From contig NZ_CANLNH010000001.1 of NCBI RefSeq assembly GCF_947492535.1, forward strand, positions 372,001 to 436,000: DNA of 64,000 bases, written 5' to 3'. The translations under genes were made by a program, and so were the position numbers. This DNA is from an uncultured Dokdonia sp. (GTDB lineage: Bacteria; Bacteroidota; Bacteroidia; Flavobacteriales; Flavobacteriaceae). Positions 9,395-19,074 of the stretch are shown one piece after another (position 1 is the stretch's first letter; every line of letters starts with the position of its first letter). Below the pieces are notes generated by a model that did no database searches, had not been told where the DNA came from, and saw only the letters and a list, made by a program, of their open reading frames with translations.

Positions 9395-9983
9395 CATTTA
9401 TTTCCCCTATATAATTTAGGATTTCCTCTTGACCCATATTTTTTGATGAGCTACTTACAAAGTAATTAGGAAATTCAAACCAAGCACCTTCTAATAAGGT
9501 CTTCTTATAATGCTCGATGTTGCGTTCTAAAGCATTAGGTTTGAGTTTATCTGCTTTTGTGAATATAATTGAAAACGGAATTTCTCGCTCTCCTAAATAT
9601 TCCATAAAATCAACATCAATAGGTTGAGGGTCGTGACGACAATCTACTAGAACAAAGGCAGAAATTAATTGTCTTCGTTGTTCAAAATAATCAGTAATGA
9701 ATTTCTGAAAATACTTTTTGTCTTTTTTAGAAACACGTGCATATCCATAACCAGGTAAGTCAACAAGATGCCAATTTTTATTAATCAAAAAATGATTGAT
9801 AAGCTGTGTCTTTCCTGGTCTTCCTGAAGTTTTTGCAAGGTTTTTTCGACTGGTGAGCATATTGATTAAAGACGACTTCCCAACATTAGATCTTCCTATA
9901 AAAGCATACTCAGGAATCATAGTGTTTGGACACTTTGCTGCATCAGAGTTGCTTATTACAAATTCTGCCGATTTGATTTGCAT
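9378..9983 (-). CDS. engB: Ribosome biogenesis GTPase EngB (YihA/YsxC)
   Basis: 201 residues; TRAFAC-class GTPase acting in assembly of the large ribosomal subunit. G1 is GRSNVGKS (30-37), the switch region GRPGKTQ (54-60) contains the G2 Thr, G3 is DLPGYG (75-80), and G4 is TKADK in IIFTKADKLKP. Length is typical. It lies 12 bp downstream of the alpha/beta hydrolase gene on the same strand, so the two probably share a transcript. Confidence 0.95.
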   Translation of the reverse strand: MQIKSAEFVISNSDAAKCPNTMIPEYAFIGRSNVGKSSLINMLTSRKNLAKTSGRPGKTQLINHFLINKNWHLVDLPGYGYARVSKKDKKYFQKFITDYFEQRRQLISAFVLVDCRHDPQPIDVDFMEYLGEREIPFSIIFTKADKLKPNALERNIEHYKKTLLEGAWFEFPNYFVSSSSKNMGQEEILNYIGEINANLEH

Positions 9984-9995
9984 GATAAAAGTATA

Positions 9996-10760
9996 TTAGA
10001 AACTACGTTTCTTTAACCAACTTAGTAATGTCTCATTAAAAACGTCTGGTTGCTCCATCATGGCTGCATGACCACATTTGTCTATCCAAAATAAATCAGA
10101 ATCAGGGAGTAACTTGTTAAAGTCTTCAGCTACTTCTGGAGGTGTGACACTATCTTGTTTTCCCCAAATGATACAGGTAGGTGTATGCATATCGGGAAGG
10201 TCTTGCGCCATATTATGACGTATCGCACTTTTTGCGATAGCCAATGTTTTTAGTAGTTTATTTCTGTCGTTTACGGTGTCATACACTTCATCTACAATCT
10301 CTTTGGTTGCAATTTCAGGATTGTAGAAAACACCTTGCGCTTTCTTTTTGATGTATTCGTAATCGCCACGTTTAGGGTAGCTTTCTCCCATGGCACTTTC
10401 GTATAAACCAGAACTCCCAGTAATAACGAGACCTTTTACTTTTTCTGGATATACTTTGGTATGATATAATCCAACATGACCTCCCATTGAGTTTCCTAAC
10501 AGGATAACCTCATCATAATTTTTGTGATCAATGAACTCTTTAAGGTATTTAGCAAAGCTTTTTACTCCCGTTTTTATAAGCGGCATAGAATACACAGGTA
10601 ATTCTGGAATGACCACTTTATATTCATTTTTAGAGAAGAAATCGGTAACAGCGTCAAAGTTGCTTAACCCGCCCATTAATCCATGCAGGATAATGATTGG
10701 AGTACCTTCACCTTCTTCTAAATAAGTGAATTTGCCTTCGGTTTTTAGTTCGTGCTTCAT
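9996..10760 (-). CDS. Alpha/beta-fold hydrolase
   Basis: 254 residues from the ATG ending at 10760. A longer frame could begin at TTG 10790 but adds only an unconserved decapeptide. Features are an oxyanion-hole motif HGLMGG, the nucleophile elbow GNSMGGH with Ser91, acid Asp in GKQDSVTPP and catalytic His in KCGHAAMMEQP. The fold and spacing match bacterial carboxylesterase/C-C hydrolase-like enzymes. The substrate is unknown. Probably first gene of a two-gene operon with engB. Confidence 0.85.
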   Translation of the reverse strand: MKHELKTEGKFTYLEEGEGTPIIILHGLMGGLSNFDAVTDFFSKNEYKVVIPELPVYSMPLIKTGVKSFAKYLKEFIDHKNYDEVILLGNSMGGHVGLYHTKVYPEKVKGLVITGSSGLYESAMGESYPKRGDYEYIKKKAQGVFYNPEIATKEIVDEVYDTVNDRNKLLKTLAIAKSAIRHNMAQDLPDMHTPTCIIWGKQDSVTPPEVAEDFNKLLPDSDLFWIDKCGHAAMMEQPDVFNETLLSWLKKRSF

Positions 10761-10903
10761 AGTTGTGGTTAAGCCTAAGCTCAATGGCAAATATAGGTAT
10801 TTCCCTCGTATTGCAATCTTTATTTTGTAAATGCTTTGAAAGTAAAAAGTTGTCGTGATTTTTCAGCAAAACTATCATGCTGTAAACGTTAAATTTTTCT
10901 GTA

Positions 10904-10923
10904 TACGCTTTCGCGAAAGCGTA
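10904..10923. repeat. TTTCGCGAAA palindrome upstream of mraZ
   Basis: TACGCTTTCGCGAAAGCGTA is a perfect 20-bp palindrome in the gap between the divergent hydrolase and mraZ genes, just upstream of the MraZ-type repeats. Confidence 0.8.
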
Positions 10924-10964
10924 CGAAGGAACCTCAAAATAGTTGTAAACAGTTTGTTCGTAAA

Positions 10965-11018
10965 GTGGCTTTAGTGGTAAAACTTATCAACAAAGTGCAA
11001 TAAAGTGGTAAAATGTGC
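10965..11018 (+). promoter_or_regulatory. Candidate MraZ operator: phased GTG(G/C) repeats
   Basis: GTGG or GTGC tetramers start at 10965, 10974, 10995, 11005 and 11015, a spacing close to one helical turn with one register skipped. MraZ is known to bind direct repeats of short G-rich boxes upstream of its own gene. This array ends just before a Bacteroidetes-type -7 element. The identification rests on repeat phasing and position. Confidence 0.6.
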
Positions 11019-11030
11019 AGTTTTTTCTTA

Positions 11031-11038
11031 TATATTTG
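11031..11038 (+). promoter_or_regulatory. Candidate -7 promoter element of the dcw cluster
   Basis: TATATTTG matches the Bacteroidetes -7 consensus TAnnTTTG. It lies 31 bp upstream of the chosen mraZ start (GTG 11069) and directly after the GTG repeat array. A -33 TTTG box is not evident. It argues against the longer mraZ frame from 11015, which would contain this promoter. Confidence 0.5.
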
Positions 11039-11068
11039 ATCAATAAATCTAATTTTCTAGAAAAAGTA

Positions 11069-11542
11069 GTGCTTAATCTAATTGGAACATACGAGTGTAA
11101 AATAGATGCTAAAGGCAGACTCATGTTGCCTCAAGCATTTAAGAAACAGCTAGCGCCTGTGCTTCAGGATGGCTTTGTACTCAAACGTGCTGTGTTTCAA
11201 AAATGCTTGGAATTATATCCTATGGCAGAATGGAATGCATTATCCCAGAAAGTAAATAAGCTGAATCGATTTAATAAAAAGAATGATGAGTTTATTCGTC
11301 GTTTTAATGCAGGTGTAAAACTTGTGGAGATGGATGGGTCAGGTCGTATTCTTATTTCTAAAGATTTACATGCGTTTGCACAAACCAAAAAAGAGATTGT
11401 TGTAAATGCAGCAATCAATGTGTTGGAGATATGGGATAAAGAATTGTATGAAAAAGCTATTGATGAAGCAGCGCTTGACTTTGCAGATTTAGCCGAAGAA
11501 GTAATGGGAGACCAAAACGATGAGCCAGATGGAATATCATAA
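11069..11542 (+). CDS. mraZ: Transcriptional regulator MraZ
   Basis: 157 residues from GTG 11069, giving the family N-terminus (M)LNLIGTYECKIDAKGRLMLP. The frame is open to 11015, but that extension overlaps the promoter and operator. Two SpoVT/AbrB-like halves are visible, each with a D-x-x-G-R core: DAKGRLMLP near residue 14 and DGSGRILI near residue 90. MraZ is a DNA-binding repressor of the dcw cluster and is first in the operon here. It overlaps rsmH by 23 bp. Confidence 0.92.
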   Translation: MLNLIGTYECKIDAKGRLMLPQAFKKQLAPVLQDGFVLKRAVFQKCLELYPMAEWNALSQKVNKLNRFNKKNDEFIRRFNAGVKLVEMDGSGRILISKDLHAFAQTKKEIVVNAAINVLEIWDKELYEKAIDEAALDFADLAEEVMGDQNDEPDGIS

Positions 11543-12425
11543 TCCAGTATTACTTCATGAGACCGTGGGAGGACTCGATATCAAACCTGATGGGGTGTAT
11601 GTCGATGTGACTTTTGGGGGCGGTGGACACTCTAGAGAAATTATGAAAAGACTTGGTGATGGAGGGAAGCTATATGCTTTTGATCAAGACCAAGATGCTC
11701 AGCAAAACAGTATTGATGATGATAGGTTTACACTTATTCCAGAAAACTTTAGATATGTCAAACGATTTTTACGTTTTCATGGTGTAAAAAAAGTAGATGG
11801 TATTTTGGGAGATTTTGGAGTTTCTTCTCACCAATTTGATGTAGCAGAAAGAGGGTTTTCTACACGATTTGAAAGTGATCTCGATATGCGTATGAATCAA
11901 AATGATGCACTTTCTGCATATCATGTAGTAAATGAATATGAAGAAGAATCGTTGCGACAAGTCTTTTGGCAATATGGAGAGTTGCGTAATGCACCTAAGA
12001 TAGCGAGGAAAATTATTGAAGATAGAAAAGAGACTCCTATTAAAACAAGTGAGCAGCTTAAAGAAGTATTGCGTCCGTTTTTACCAAAACATAGAGAACA
12101 TAAAATTCTTGCTCAGATATATCAAGCCATACGAATCGAAGTAAATCAAGAAATCGAAGTGCTAAAAGAATTCTTGATGCAAACAGAGCAATTGCTAGAT
12201 GTGGGAGGTCGTTTGAGTTTGATATCCTATCATTCGCTAGAAGATAGACTTGTAAAACGATATATGAGAAATGGATTATTTGAAGGAGAGCCAGAAAAAG
12301 ACATATATGGCAATTTTGAAGTGCCATTTAAAAAAGTAGGGAAACTGATTGTTCCAGATCATACAGAGATAAAACAAAATAATAGAGCGCGAAGTGCAAA
12401 ACTCAGAATAGCAGAGCGAGTGTAA
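11520..12425 (+). CDS. rsmH: 16S rRNA (cytosine(1402)-N(4))-methyltransferase RsmH
   Basis: 301 residues. The SAM-binding motif DVTFGGGGHS is near residues 28-37, followed by AFDQDQDA and GDFGVSSHQFD, and the C-terminal SYHSLEDRLVKR characteristic of RsmH (MraW). It methylates C1402 in the ribosomal P site. It overlaps mraZ by 23 bp and lies 16 bp ahead of ftsL. Confidence 0.95.
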   Translation: MSQMEYHNPVLLHETVGGLDIKPDGVYVDVTFGGGGHSREIMKRLGDGGKLYAFDQDQDAQQNSIDDDRFTLIPENFRYVKRFLRFHGVKKVDGILGDFGVSSHQFDVAERGFSTRFESDLDMRMNQNDALSAYHVVNEYEEESLRQVFWQYGELRNAPKIARKIIEDRKETPIKTSEQLKEVLRPFLPKHREHKILAQIYQAIRIEVNQEIEVLKEFLMQTEQLLDVGGRLSLISYHSLEDRLVKRYMRNGLFEGEPEKDIYGNFEVPFKKVGKLIVPDHTEIKQNNRARSAKLRIAERV

Positions 12426-12441
12426 GGCGAAATTGAAGTAG

Positions 12442-12762
12442 ATGAAAAAACGAATTAATAACATACTTAAAGGGAAGTTTCTGGTAGATGAAGAGGCTTT
12501 TAAGAATTGGCGTATGATTATTTTTTTGTCAGTACTCGCATTAATTATGATCGCCAGCTCGCATCGTGCAGATGAAAAAGTACATGAGATCGCAAGGCTT
12601 AAAGAAAAAGTTCAAGAGTTGCGAAGCGAGTCTGTAGATGCTCGCCTTAAGCTTTGGAAATTAAAAATAGAAAGTAATGTGGCGCGTAAGATGGAACCAA
12701 GAGGTGTGCAGCCATCTGCCACACCGCCTCAGAAAATAAAAGTTAAAACAAGACAAGAGTAG
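12442..12762 (+). CDS. ftsL: FtsL-like cell division protein
   Basis: 106 residues: a short cytoplasmic N-terminus, one membrane segment (about 27-44, IIFLSVLALIMIASSH), then a coiled-coil periplasmic region (ARLKEKVQELRSE). Topology, size and position between rsmH and ftsI identify the FtsL equivalent, a divisome scaffold that works with FtsQ and FtsB. Sequence conservation in this family is low, so position carries much of the weight. Confidence 0.85.
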   Translation: MKKRINNILKGKFLVDEEAFKNWRMIIFLSVLALIMIASSHRADEKVHEIARLKEKVQELRSESVDARLKLWKLKIESNVARKMEPRGVQPSATPPQKIKVKTRQE

Positions 12763-12770
12763 TTCTTAGT

Positions 12771-14762
12771 ATGGCAACCAGCGAAAAGAACATATTAAAC
12801 CGATTGTATTTTGTGGCAGGATGTATGTTCATCTTCGCCCTTCTTGTGACGTACAAGCTTGTTAGTATTCAGTTTTTTCAAGGTGCCAAATACAGAGAGA
12901 TGGCGATTACCGCTACTGAGAAAATGGTCACCATTCCTGCTACTCGTGGTAATCTGTATGCGAGTGATGGAAGTTTGTTGGCAACCTCTGTCATTAAATA
13001 TGATGTGCGTTGGGATGCGGTTTCTCCTTCTGAAGAACATTTTAATGAACATATAGTCTCTCTTAGTAAAGGATTGTCTGATCTCTTAGGGAGACCATCA
13101 TCTTATTATCAAAACCGCTTTCGCAAAGCACGCGCTACTAAAAACAGATACTTATTTGTAGCACGTGACCTTAGTTATAGTGAGTATATAAAAATAAAGT
13201 CATTGCCACTCTTTAATAAAGGACAGTTTAAGGGAGGAATTATTATAGAGGAACATGCAGAAAGAGAGCATCCATTAGGTAAAATGGCAGAACGTACGGT
13301 CGGATATGAGCGTAAAGATGATAGTGGGTATTATACACGTGTGGGTCTTGAAGGCGCCTATGGTCATTATCTAAGAGGGAAAGAAGGACGCCGTCTCAAA
13401 CAGAAAATTGCAAAAGGAGAATGGAAACCTATAGGGGTAGGGAATATTGTAGAACCTCGTGATGGCTATGATGTGATTTCTACAGTAGATGTAAACATTC
13501 AAGATATCGCGCATAATGCATTATTAGCAAGTTTAGAAAAATTTAAAGCAGAGCATGGTTGTGTTGTTGTCATGGAAACAGCTACAGGAGAGATTAAAGC
13601 CATTTCTAATTTAGGGCGTACATCAGAAGGCAAGTATTATGAAGATCGCAATTATGCAGTGTATGAATCTCATGAGCCTGGAAGTACCTTCAAACTTATG
13701 GCAATGGTCGCAGCACTTGAAGATAAAGTGATTGATACAAGCCAAGTGATAGATACAGAAAATGGTCGTGTTAAGTTTTATGACCGTACCGCTATAGATT
13801 CTAAAAGAGGTGGCTATGGTAAAATAAGTGTGGCTAGAGCTTTTGAGTTGAGTAGTAATACCGCTTTCGCGAAAATGATTAATGAACCGTATGCAAAAAA
13901 ACCGAAACGTTTTGTAGATAGGTTATTCAATATGGGACTTAATGAAAAATTAGGTCTTGAAATAAAAGGAGAGGGATCTCCAGAGTTTCCATATCCAGGT
14001 GATAAAAACTGGTACGGAACCACCTTACCATGGATGGCTTTTGGATATGGTGTCCAACTGACTCCCTTACAAACACTCACATTTTACAATGCTATTGCAA
14101 ATGATGGCGAAATGGTGAAACCACGATTTATAAAACAAGTAAAGGAATGGGATGTAGTTGTTGAAACTTTTGAAAAAGAAGTGATAAATCCTAAAATAGC
14201 ATCAGCATCTACTATAGGAGCCGTAAGAGAAATGATGGAGAATACGGTGCGTCGCGGTACAGCAAAAAATATATACAGTCCAGACTTTTCGATGGCTGGA
14301 AAAACAGGGACCTGTCAGACCGAATATTGGATAGAACCTAATAGATATATATCCTCATTTGCAGGGTATTTCCCAGCAGACAATCCGAAGTATTCTTGTA
14401 TTGTAGTGATTCATAAGCCAGAGAAATCAATAGGGTATTATGGAAATATAGTAGCGGGTCCTGTGTTTAAAAAGATCGCGCAAAAAATATACACAGATAC
14501 GCCTGTAATAGATGAGGTAGATCTTTCCATAGAAAATGAGGGAACGATAGAAAAAGAATATCAAGGCTATTATAATAAGGTGAATAAGTCCTATAAAACG
14601 ATTCCAAATGTAAAGGGGATGAGTGGTATGGATGCCATTGCTTTATTAGAAAATTTAGGAATGAAAGTGCGCTTTCGCGGAAGCGGAAACGTACATGCTC
14701 AATCTATGAAAGCAGGAGAAAAATTAGTTAAAAACCAAACGATTACGCTAGAATTATTGTGA
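12771..14762 (+). CDS. ftsI: Septal peptidoglycan transpeptidase FtsI (PBP3) with PASTA domain
   Basis: 663 residues. One N-terminal membrane segment (about 12-30), a PBP dimerisation domain, and a transpeptidase domain with STFK (Ser305 nucleophile, Lys308), SSN (361-363) and KTG (511-513). The C-terminal ~50 residues form a single PASTA domain (IPNVKGMSGMDAIALLENLG). It cross-links septal peptidoglycan with FtsW. Three palindrome-family sequences lie in the gene: a perfect core at 13865-13874 and degenerate ones near 13115 and 14672. Its stop overlaps the GTG start of murE. Confidence 0.95.
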   Translation: MATSEKNILNRLYFVAGCMFIFALLVTYKLVSIQFFQGAKYREMAITATEKMVTIPATRGNLYASDGSLLATSVIKYDVRWDAVSPSEEHFNEHIVSLSKGLSDLLGRPSSYYQNRFRKARATKNRYLFVARDLSYSEYIKIKSLPLFNKGQFKGGIIIEEHAEREHPLGKMAERTVGYERKDDSGYYTRVGLEGAYGHYLRGKEGRRLKQKIAKGEWKPIGVGNIVEPRDGYDVISTVDVNIQDIAHNALLASLEKFKAEHGCVVVMETATGEIKAISNLGRTSEGKYYEDRNYAVYESHEPGSTFKLMAMVAALEDKVIDTSQVIDTENGRVKFYDRTAIDSKRGGYGKISVARAFELSSNTAFAKMINEPYAKKPKRFVDRLFNMGLNEKLGLEIKGEGSPEFPYPGDKNWYGTTLPWMAFGYGVQLTPLQTLTFYNAIANDGEMVKPRFIKQVKEWDVVVETFEKEVINPKIASASTIGAVREMMENTVRRGTAKNIYSPDFSMAGKTGTCQTEYWIEPNRYISSFAGYFPADNPKYSCIVVIHKPEKSIGYYGNIVAGPVFKKIAQKIYTDTPVIDEVDLSIENEGTIEKEYQGYYNKVNKSYKTIPNVKGMSGMDAIALLENLGMKVRFRGSGNVHAQSMKAGEKLVKNQTITLELL

Positions 14763-16222
14763 TTTTACTCAAAGACATATTATATAAAGTACCGCTAGAT
14801 AGCGTAGTCGGAAATACAAGTGTGGCCATAACAAACTTGCATTTTGATTCGCGTCTTGTAGCGCTAAATGATGTTTTTGTGGCCATAAGAGGAACACAAA
14901 GCGACGGACATGAGTATATCATAAAGGCAGTAGAAAAAGGAGCTATTGCTGTAGTGTGTGAAGAATTACCTGAACAAATCATACATGGAGTTACTTATGT
15001 TAAGGTAGTAGATAGTGCTTCTGCCTTAGCAGTAATGTCTGCAAATTATTACGAAAACCCATCTCATAATTTAAAATTAATAGGTGTCACAGGAACCAAT
15101 GGTAAAACAACCATTGCGTCTTTACTATACCAACTCTTTGAAAAAGCAGGCTATACTGTTGGTTTGCTTTCTACCGTAAAAATTGTCGTAGCCGACCAAG
15201 AATTTAAAGCAACACATACCACACCAGATTCATTGACGATAAACAAATATCTCGCTCAAATGAATATAGCAGGTGTGGAGTATTGTTTTATGGAAGTGAG
15301 TTCGCATGGAATTCATCAAAAACGTACCGAAGGATTAAAATTTGCTGGAGGCATATTTACTAACCTTAGTCATGATCATTTAGATTATCACAACACATTT
15401 GCTGAGTATAGAGATGTGAAAAAGAAGTTCTTTGATGAGCTGCCTAAGGATGCTTTTGCATTGGTGAATGTAGATGATAAAAATGGACCTATTATGGTTC
15501 AAAATACAAAAGCAAAGAAAGTAAGCTATGCTTTAAAAACGGTAGCCGACTTTAAAGCGCAGATTCTTGAAAATCAACTGTCAGGTTTATTGCTTAAAAT
15601 AAATGATCAAGAAGTTTGGGCACGATTAATTGGTTCTTTTAATGCGTATAATTTATTAGCCATATATGCCACTGCTGAGTTGCTTGGTTTAGAGCAAATA
15701 GAAATTTTACAATTGCTAAGTCAATTGGAAAGTGTAAGCGGACGCTTTCAATACTTAATTTCAGAGGGTAATATTACGGCCATTGTAGATTATGCTCATA
15801 CACCCGATGCCTTAAAAAATGTGTTGGAAACCATTAATGACATAAGGACTAAAAACGAACAATTGATCACTGTCGTGGGCGCTGGGGGAGATCGCGATAC
15901 CACAAAACGTCCTAAAATGGGACATATAGCATCAGCGCTTAGTTCTAAAACTATTTTCACAAGTGACAACCCTCGTAGTGAAGACCCAAATACAATTATA
16001 GAAGAAATAGAAGCTGGGGTAGAACCTCAAAACTTTAAAAAAATAATATCCATTGCAGATCGTAAACAAGCTATTAAAACGGCCTGTCAACTAGCAAATC
16101 CACATGACATTATCCTAATCGCTGGAAAAGGTCATGAAACGTATCAAGAAATTAAAGGAGAACGCTTTGATTTTGATGATTATAAAATTGTAGAAGAAAC
16201 CCTAAAACAACTAGAAAAATAA
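14759..16222 (+). CDS. murE: UDP-MurNAc-tripeptide ligase MurE (meso-DAP type)
   Basis: 487 residues, GTG start overlapping the ftsI stop by 4 bp. The ATP-binding P-loop GTNGKT is at 112-117; the middle domain has [10 protein letters not shown] and [12 protein letters not shown]. The C-terminal domain carries DNPRSEDP, the motif associated with meso-diaminopimelate recognition, so m-DAP is the expected amino acid. It adds the third stem-peptide residue in peptidoglycan precursor synthesis. Confidence 0.95.
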   Translation: MILLKDILYKVPLDSVVGNTSVAITNLHFDSRLVALNDVFVAIRGTQSDGHEYIIKAVEKGAIAVVCEELPEQIIHGVTYVKVVDSASALAVMSANYYENPSHNLKLIGVTGTNGKTTIASLLYQLFEKAGYTVGLLSTVKIVVADQEFKATHTTPDSLTINKYLAQMNIAGVEYCFMEVSSHGIHQKRTEGLKFAGGIFTNLSHDHLDYHNTFAEYRDVKKKFFDELPKDAFALVNVDDKNGPIMVQNTKAKKVSYALKTVADFKAQILENQLSGLLLKINDQEVWARLIGSFNAYNLLAIYATAELLGLEQIEILQLLSQLESVSGRFQYLISEGNITAIVDYAHTPDALKNVLETINDIRTKNEQLITVVGAGGDRDTTKRPKMGHIASALSSKTIFTSDNPRSEDPNTIIEEIEAGVEPQNFKKIISIADRKQAIKTACQLANPHDIILIAGKGHETYQEIKGERFDFDDYKIVEETLKQLEK

Positions 16223-17460
16223 TGTTGTACTATCTATTTAAATACTTGGATGAAGCATATAACCTGCCAGGTGCAGGATTGTTTCAGTTCAGTACGTTTA
16301 GAGCAGCCATGGCGATTTTACTGTCATTAGCTATTTCTACAATTTATGGAAAACGTATCATTCGTTTTCTGCAACGTAAACAAATGGGAGAGACCATACG
16401 AGATTTAGGTCTTGCTGGTCAGTCTGAAAAAGCAGGAACCCCAACCATGGGAGGACTGATTATTATTCTGGCAACACTCGTGCCTGTACTCTTATTTGCA
16501 AAGCTAGATAATATATACATCATCTTATTAATTGTAACCACCTTATGGATGGGTGTGATAGGCTTTCTAGATGATTATAAGAAGAAGATGGAGAAGAATA
16601 AAGACGGTCTTGCGGGTAGATATAAGGTGATTGGTCAGGTGGGTCTTGGAATTATAGTAGGTACTACGATGTTCTTTCATTCAGATGTAACAATTAAAGA
16701 AGAACGTGTAGATGTACCAGTTACAGCTCAAACAACGGTAGCGGCAAATCAAGATAACCCAAGGTTTACAGAAGAAGAAAAGAGTTTAAAAACAACGATT
16801 CCTTTTGTGAAGAATAATGAATTGGATTATGCAAAACTCATTACGTGGATTAATCCAGATTGGGCAAAATATGCGTGGATCATTTTTATTCCTATTGTGA
16901 TCCTTATTGTTACAGCAGTGTCTAATGCGGCTAATTTAACTGATGGTATTGACGGACTCGCAGCAGGTACATCTGCTATAGCTGTTCTTACGTTAGGGCT
17001 GTTTGCTTTTGTTTCTGGTAATATCATTTTTAGTGATTATTTAAATATAATGTACATCCCTCGTGTTGGAGAAATGCTCGTTTTTATAACTGCTTTTGTG
17101 GGAGCCCTCATCGGATTTTTATGGTATAATGCCTATCCAGCACAAGTATTTATGGGCGATACAGGAAGTCTTACCATAGGCGGAATTATTGCAGTAATAG
17201 CTATTGCAACACGTAAAGAATGGTTAATCCCTATACTAGGAGGAATTTTCGTAATGGAAAACCTTTCAGTGATGTTGCAAGTAGGGTATTTCAAATACAC
17301 AAAAAAGAAATATGGAGAAGGACGACGCATCTTTTTAATGTCACCATTACATCATCATTATCAGAAAAAAGGAATTCACGAAAGTAAGATCGTTACTCGA
17401 TTTTGGATCGTTGGGATTTTACTAGCTATTCTAACCATTGTAACATTAAAAATTAGATAA
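16222..17460 (+). CDS. mraY: Phospho-MurNAc-pentapeptide transferase MraY
   Basis: 412 residues, about ten membrane segments. Transfers phospho-MurNAc-pentapeptide to undecaprenyl phosphate to make lipid I. Catalytic motifs are visible: FLDDYKKK (Asp-Asp), [12 protein letters not shown], and MGDTGSL, with the conserved histidine motif [10 protein letters not shown]. It is ~50 residues longer than the E. coli enzyme because of a hydrophilic insert after the DDYKK loop (about residues 155-205). Longer MraY proteins of this type are usual in Bacteroidetes. The start overlaps the murE stop by 1 bp. Confidence 0.95.
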   Translation: MLYYLFKYLDEAYNLPGAGLFQFSTFRAAMAILLSLAISTIYGKRIIRFLQRKQMGETIRDLGLAGQSEKAGTPTMGGLIIILATLVPVLLFAKLDNIYIILLIVTTLWMGVIGFLDDYKKKMEKNKDGLAGRYKVIGQVGLGIIVGTTMFFHSDVTIKEERVDVPVTAQTTVAANQDNPRFTEEEKSLKTTIPFVKNNELDYAKLITWINPDWAKYAWIIFIPIVILIVTAVSNAANLTDGIDGLAAGTSAIAVLTLGLFAFVSGNIIFSDYLNIMYIPRVGEMLVFITAFVGALIGFLWYNAYPAQVFMGDTGSLTIGGIIAVIAIATRKEWLIPILGGIFVMENLSVMLQVGYFKYTKKKYGEGRRIFLMSPLHHHYQKKGIHESKIVTRFWIVGILLAILTIVTLKIR

Positions 17461-17473
17461 CTGTGATATACGC

Positions 17474-17483
17474 TTTCGCGAAA
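17474..17483. repeat. TTTCGCGAAA palindrome core, partly decayed
   Basis: CGCTTTCGCGAAATCG: the core is intact but the right arm has changed (AAATCG instead of AAAGCG). It lies 13 bp after mraY, inside the unusually long 160-bp mraY-murD gap. Confidence 0.7.
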
Positions 17484-17497
17484 TCGAATTTGTGAGA

Positions 17498-17517
17498 CCT
17501 GCCTGCCGGCAGGCAGG
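17498..17517. repeat. 20-bp CCTGCCTGCCGGCAGGCAGG palindrome
   Basis: A perfect copy of the 20-bp GC-rich palindrome in the mraY-murD gap, flanked by GTGAGA and TTCACG, a weak outer inverted repeat. Other copies lie at 22240, 34268 and 36865, with a relative at 18975. Confidence 0.85.
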
Positions 17518-17626
17518 TTCACGACCGTAAGGGAGAGCAAAGCGTTAAAGCGTATAAAGCAAGAATATAAAAGAGTAGAGTTTAAACAGAGTAAAGAAAG
17601 AGCGTGAGATTTCCGCCTTTGTGAAA

Positions 17627-18964
17627 ATGAAAAAGAAATTAGTCATACTAGGAGGAGGAGAAAGTGGTGTTGGTACGGCGATACTCGCAAAACAAAAAGG
17701 ATACGAAGTCTTGGTTTCTGACTTCGGAAAAATAAAAGAAACCTATAAAAAAGTTCTGACAGATTTTGACATCGTTTGGGAAGAAGGCGGTCATACGGAA
17801 GCAGCAATAGTAGAAGCAGCAATCGTAATGAAAAGCCCTGGAATACCAGATAAAGCACCTATTGTAAAGACAATTTTAGATCATGGGATTCCTGTGATTT
17901 CTGAAATAGAGTTTGCAGCAAAATATACAGATGCAATGCTTATCGGGATAACGGGGAGTAATGGAAAGACCACGACTACATCGTTGCTAGGATACCTCTT
18001 AGAGCAAGCAAAACTCAATGTGGGGATTGCAGGTAATATAGGAGATAGTTTTGCAAAGATGGTCGCGCAACAATCTATTGATACGTATGTATTGGAGATA
18101 AGTAGTTTTCAATTAGATGGGGTGGTAGATTTTGCACCTCATATTGCCATTATTACCAATATCACACCAGATCACTTAGATCGATATGAATATGAATTTG
18201 ATAATTATATCGCAGCTAAGTTTAGAATCGCAATGAACCAAACACCTGAGGATTACCTCATCTATGATGCAGATGATCCTGTGATCACAGACTGGTTAAA
18301 AAAACATCCAGTTAGATCAAAACTAGTTCCGTTTTCAATGAAGCAAACGCTTGATTATGGTGCCTATATAGAAGATAATAAGATACATATAAATACAGAT
18401 AACAACCATTTTAGTATGACAACCCGAGATTTAGCATTAAAAGGACAACACAACACAAAGAATGCTATGGCAGCAGCGACTGTCGCAAACCTTTTAAGTA
18501 TAAGAAAAGCAACAATACGAGAAAGCTTAGAAGGCTTTCAAGGTGTGGAGCATCGTTTAGAACAAGTCCTTAAAATAGGGAATGTGCAGTATATCAATGA
18601 TAGCAAAGCAACCAATGTAAATGCTACGTTTTATGCATTAGATAGTATGTCTGCCCCTACCGTTTGGATTGTAGGAGGTGTCGATAAAGGAAATGACTAT
18701 CGTGATCTGTATCCACTTATTAATGAAAAAGTGAAGGCCATTATTTGCTTGGGTGTTGACAATGCAAAATTAATGAGTCACTTTGGGAATATGGTTGATA
18801 TTATTATCGAAACACAATCAATGACAGAAGCTGTTAAGATTGCGTATAAAGTCACAGAAAAAGGAGATAATGTGTTGCTGTCACCTGCATGTGCAAGTTT
18901 TGATCTGTTTGAAAATTATGAAGATAGAGGCCGTCAATTTAAAAATGCAGTACGTAATCTGTAA
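17627..18964 (+). CDS. murD: UDP-MurNAc-L-alanine--D-glutamate ligase MurD
   Basis: 445 residues from ATG 17627; GTG 17621 would add two residues. The N-terminal Rossmann motif is VILGGGESGVG. The P-loop GSNGKTTTT is near residue 110, then NITPDHLDRYE, and the C-terminal SKATN and SPACASFDLFENYEDRG motifs are those of MurD. It adds D-Glu to the stem peptide. The 160-bp gap upstream, filled with two repeat types, is the first break in an otherwise overlapping operon. Confidence 0.95.
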   Translation: MKKKLVILGGGESGVGTAILAKQKGYEVLVSDFGKIKETYKKVLTDFDIVWEEGGHTEAAIVEAAIVMKSPGIPDKAPIVKTILDHGIPVISEIEFAAKYTDAMLIGITGSNGKTTTTSLLGYLLEQAKLNVGIAGNIGDSFAKMVAQQSIDTYVLEISSFQLDGVVDFAPHIAIITNITPDHLDRYEYEFDNYIAAKFRIAMNQTPEDYLIYDADDPVITDWLKKHPVRSKLVPFSMKQTLDYGAYIEDNKIHINTDNNHFSMTTRDLALKGQHNTKNAMAAATVANLLSIRKATIRESLEGFQGVEHRLEQVLKIGNVQYINDSKATNVNATFYALDSMSAPTVWIVGGVDKGNDYRDLYPLINEKVKAIICLGVDNAKLMSHFGNMVDIIIETQSMTEAVKIAYKVTEKGDNVLLSPACASFDLFENYEDRGRQFKNAVRNL

Positions 18965-18974
18965 ATGAAGTGTT

Positions 18975-19002
18975 CGCTCCTGCCTTCCGGCAGTCAGGAG
19001 CG
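18975..19002. repeat. Imperfect GC-rich palindrome related to the 20-bp element
   Basis: CGCTCCTGCC-TTCC-GGCAGTCAGGAGCG forms a 28-bp imperfect hairpin between murD and ftsW, with a core resembling CCTGCCT-CCGGCAG-CAGG. It is followed by CGGAAATGA, the same outer arm seen near 22263. Likely a diverged family member. Confidence 0.65.
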
Positions 19003-19074
19003 CGGAAATGAATAAAATCTCCGCTAGAGTTTATACTGAGTGTAATCGAAGTGTGGAAATGTATAAAGAAGAAA

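Noticed and set aside
11015-11068. Longer mraZ start at 11015
   Set aside because: It would place the -7 element and the last GTG box inside the gene and adds residues not found in MraZ.
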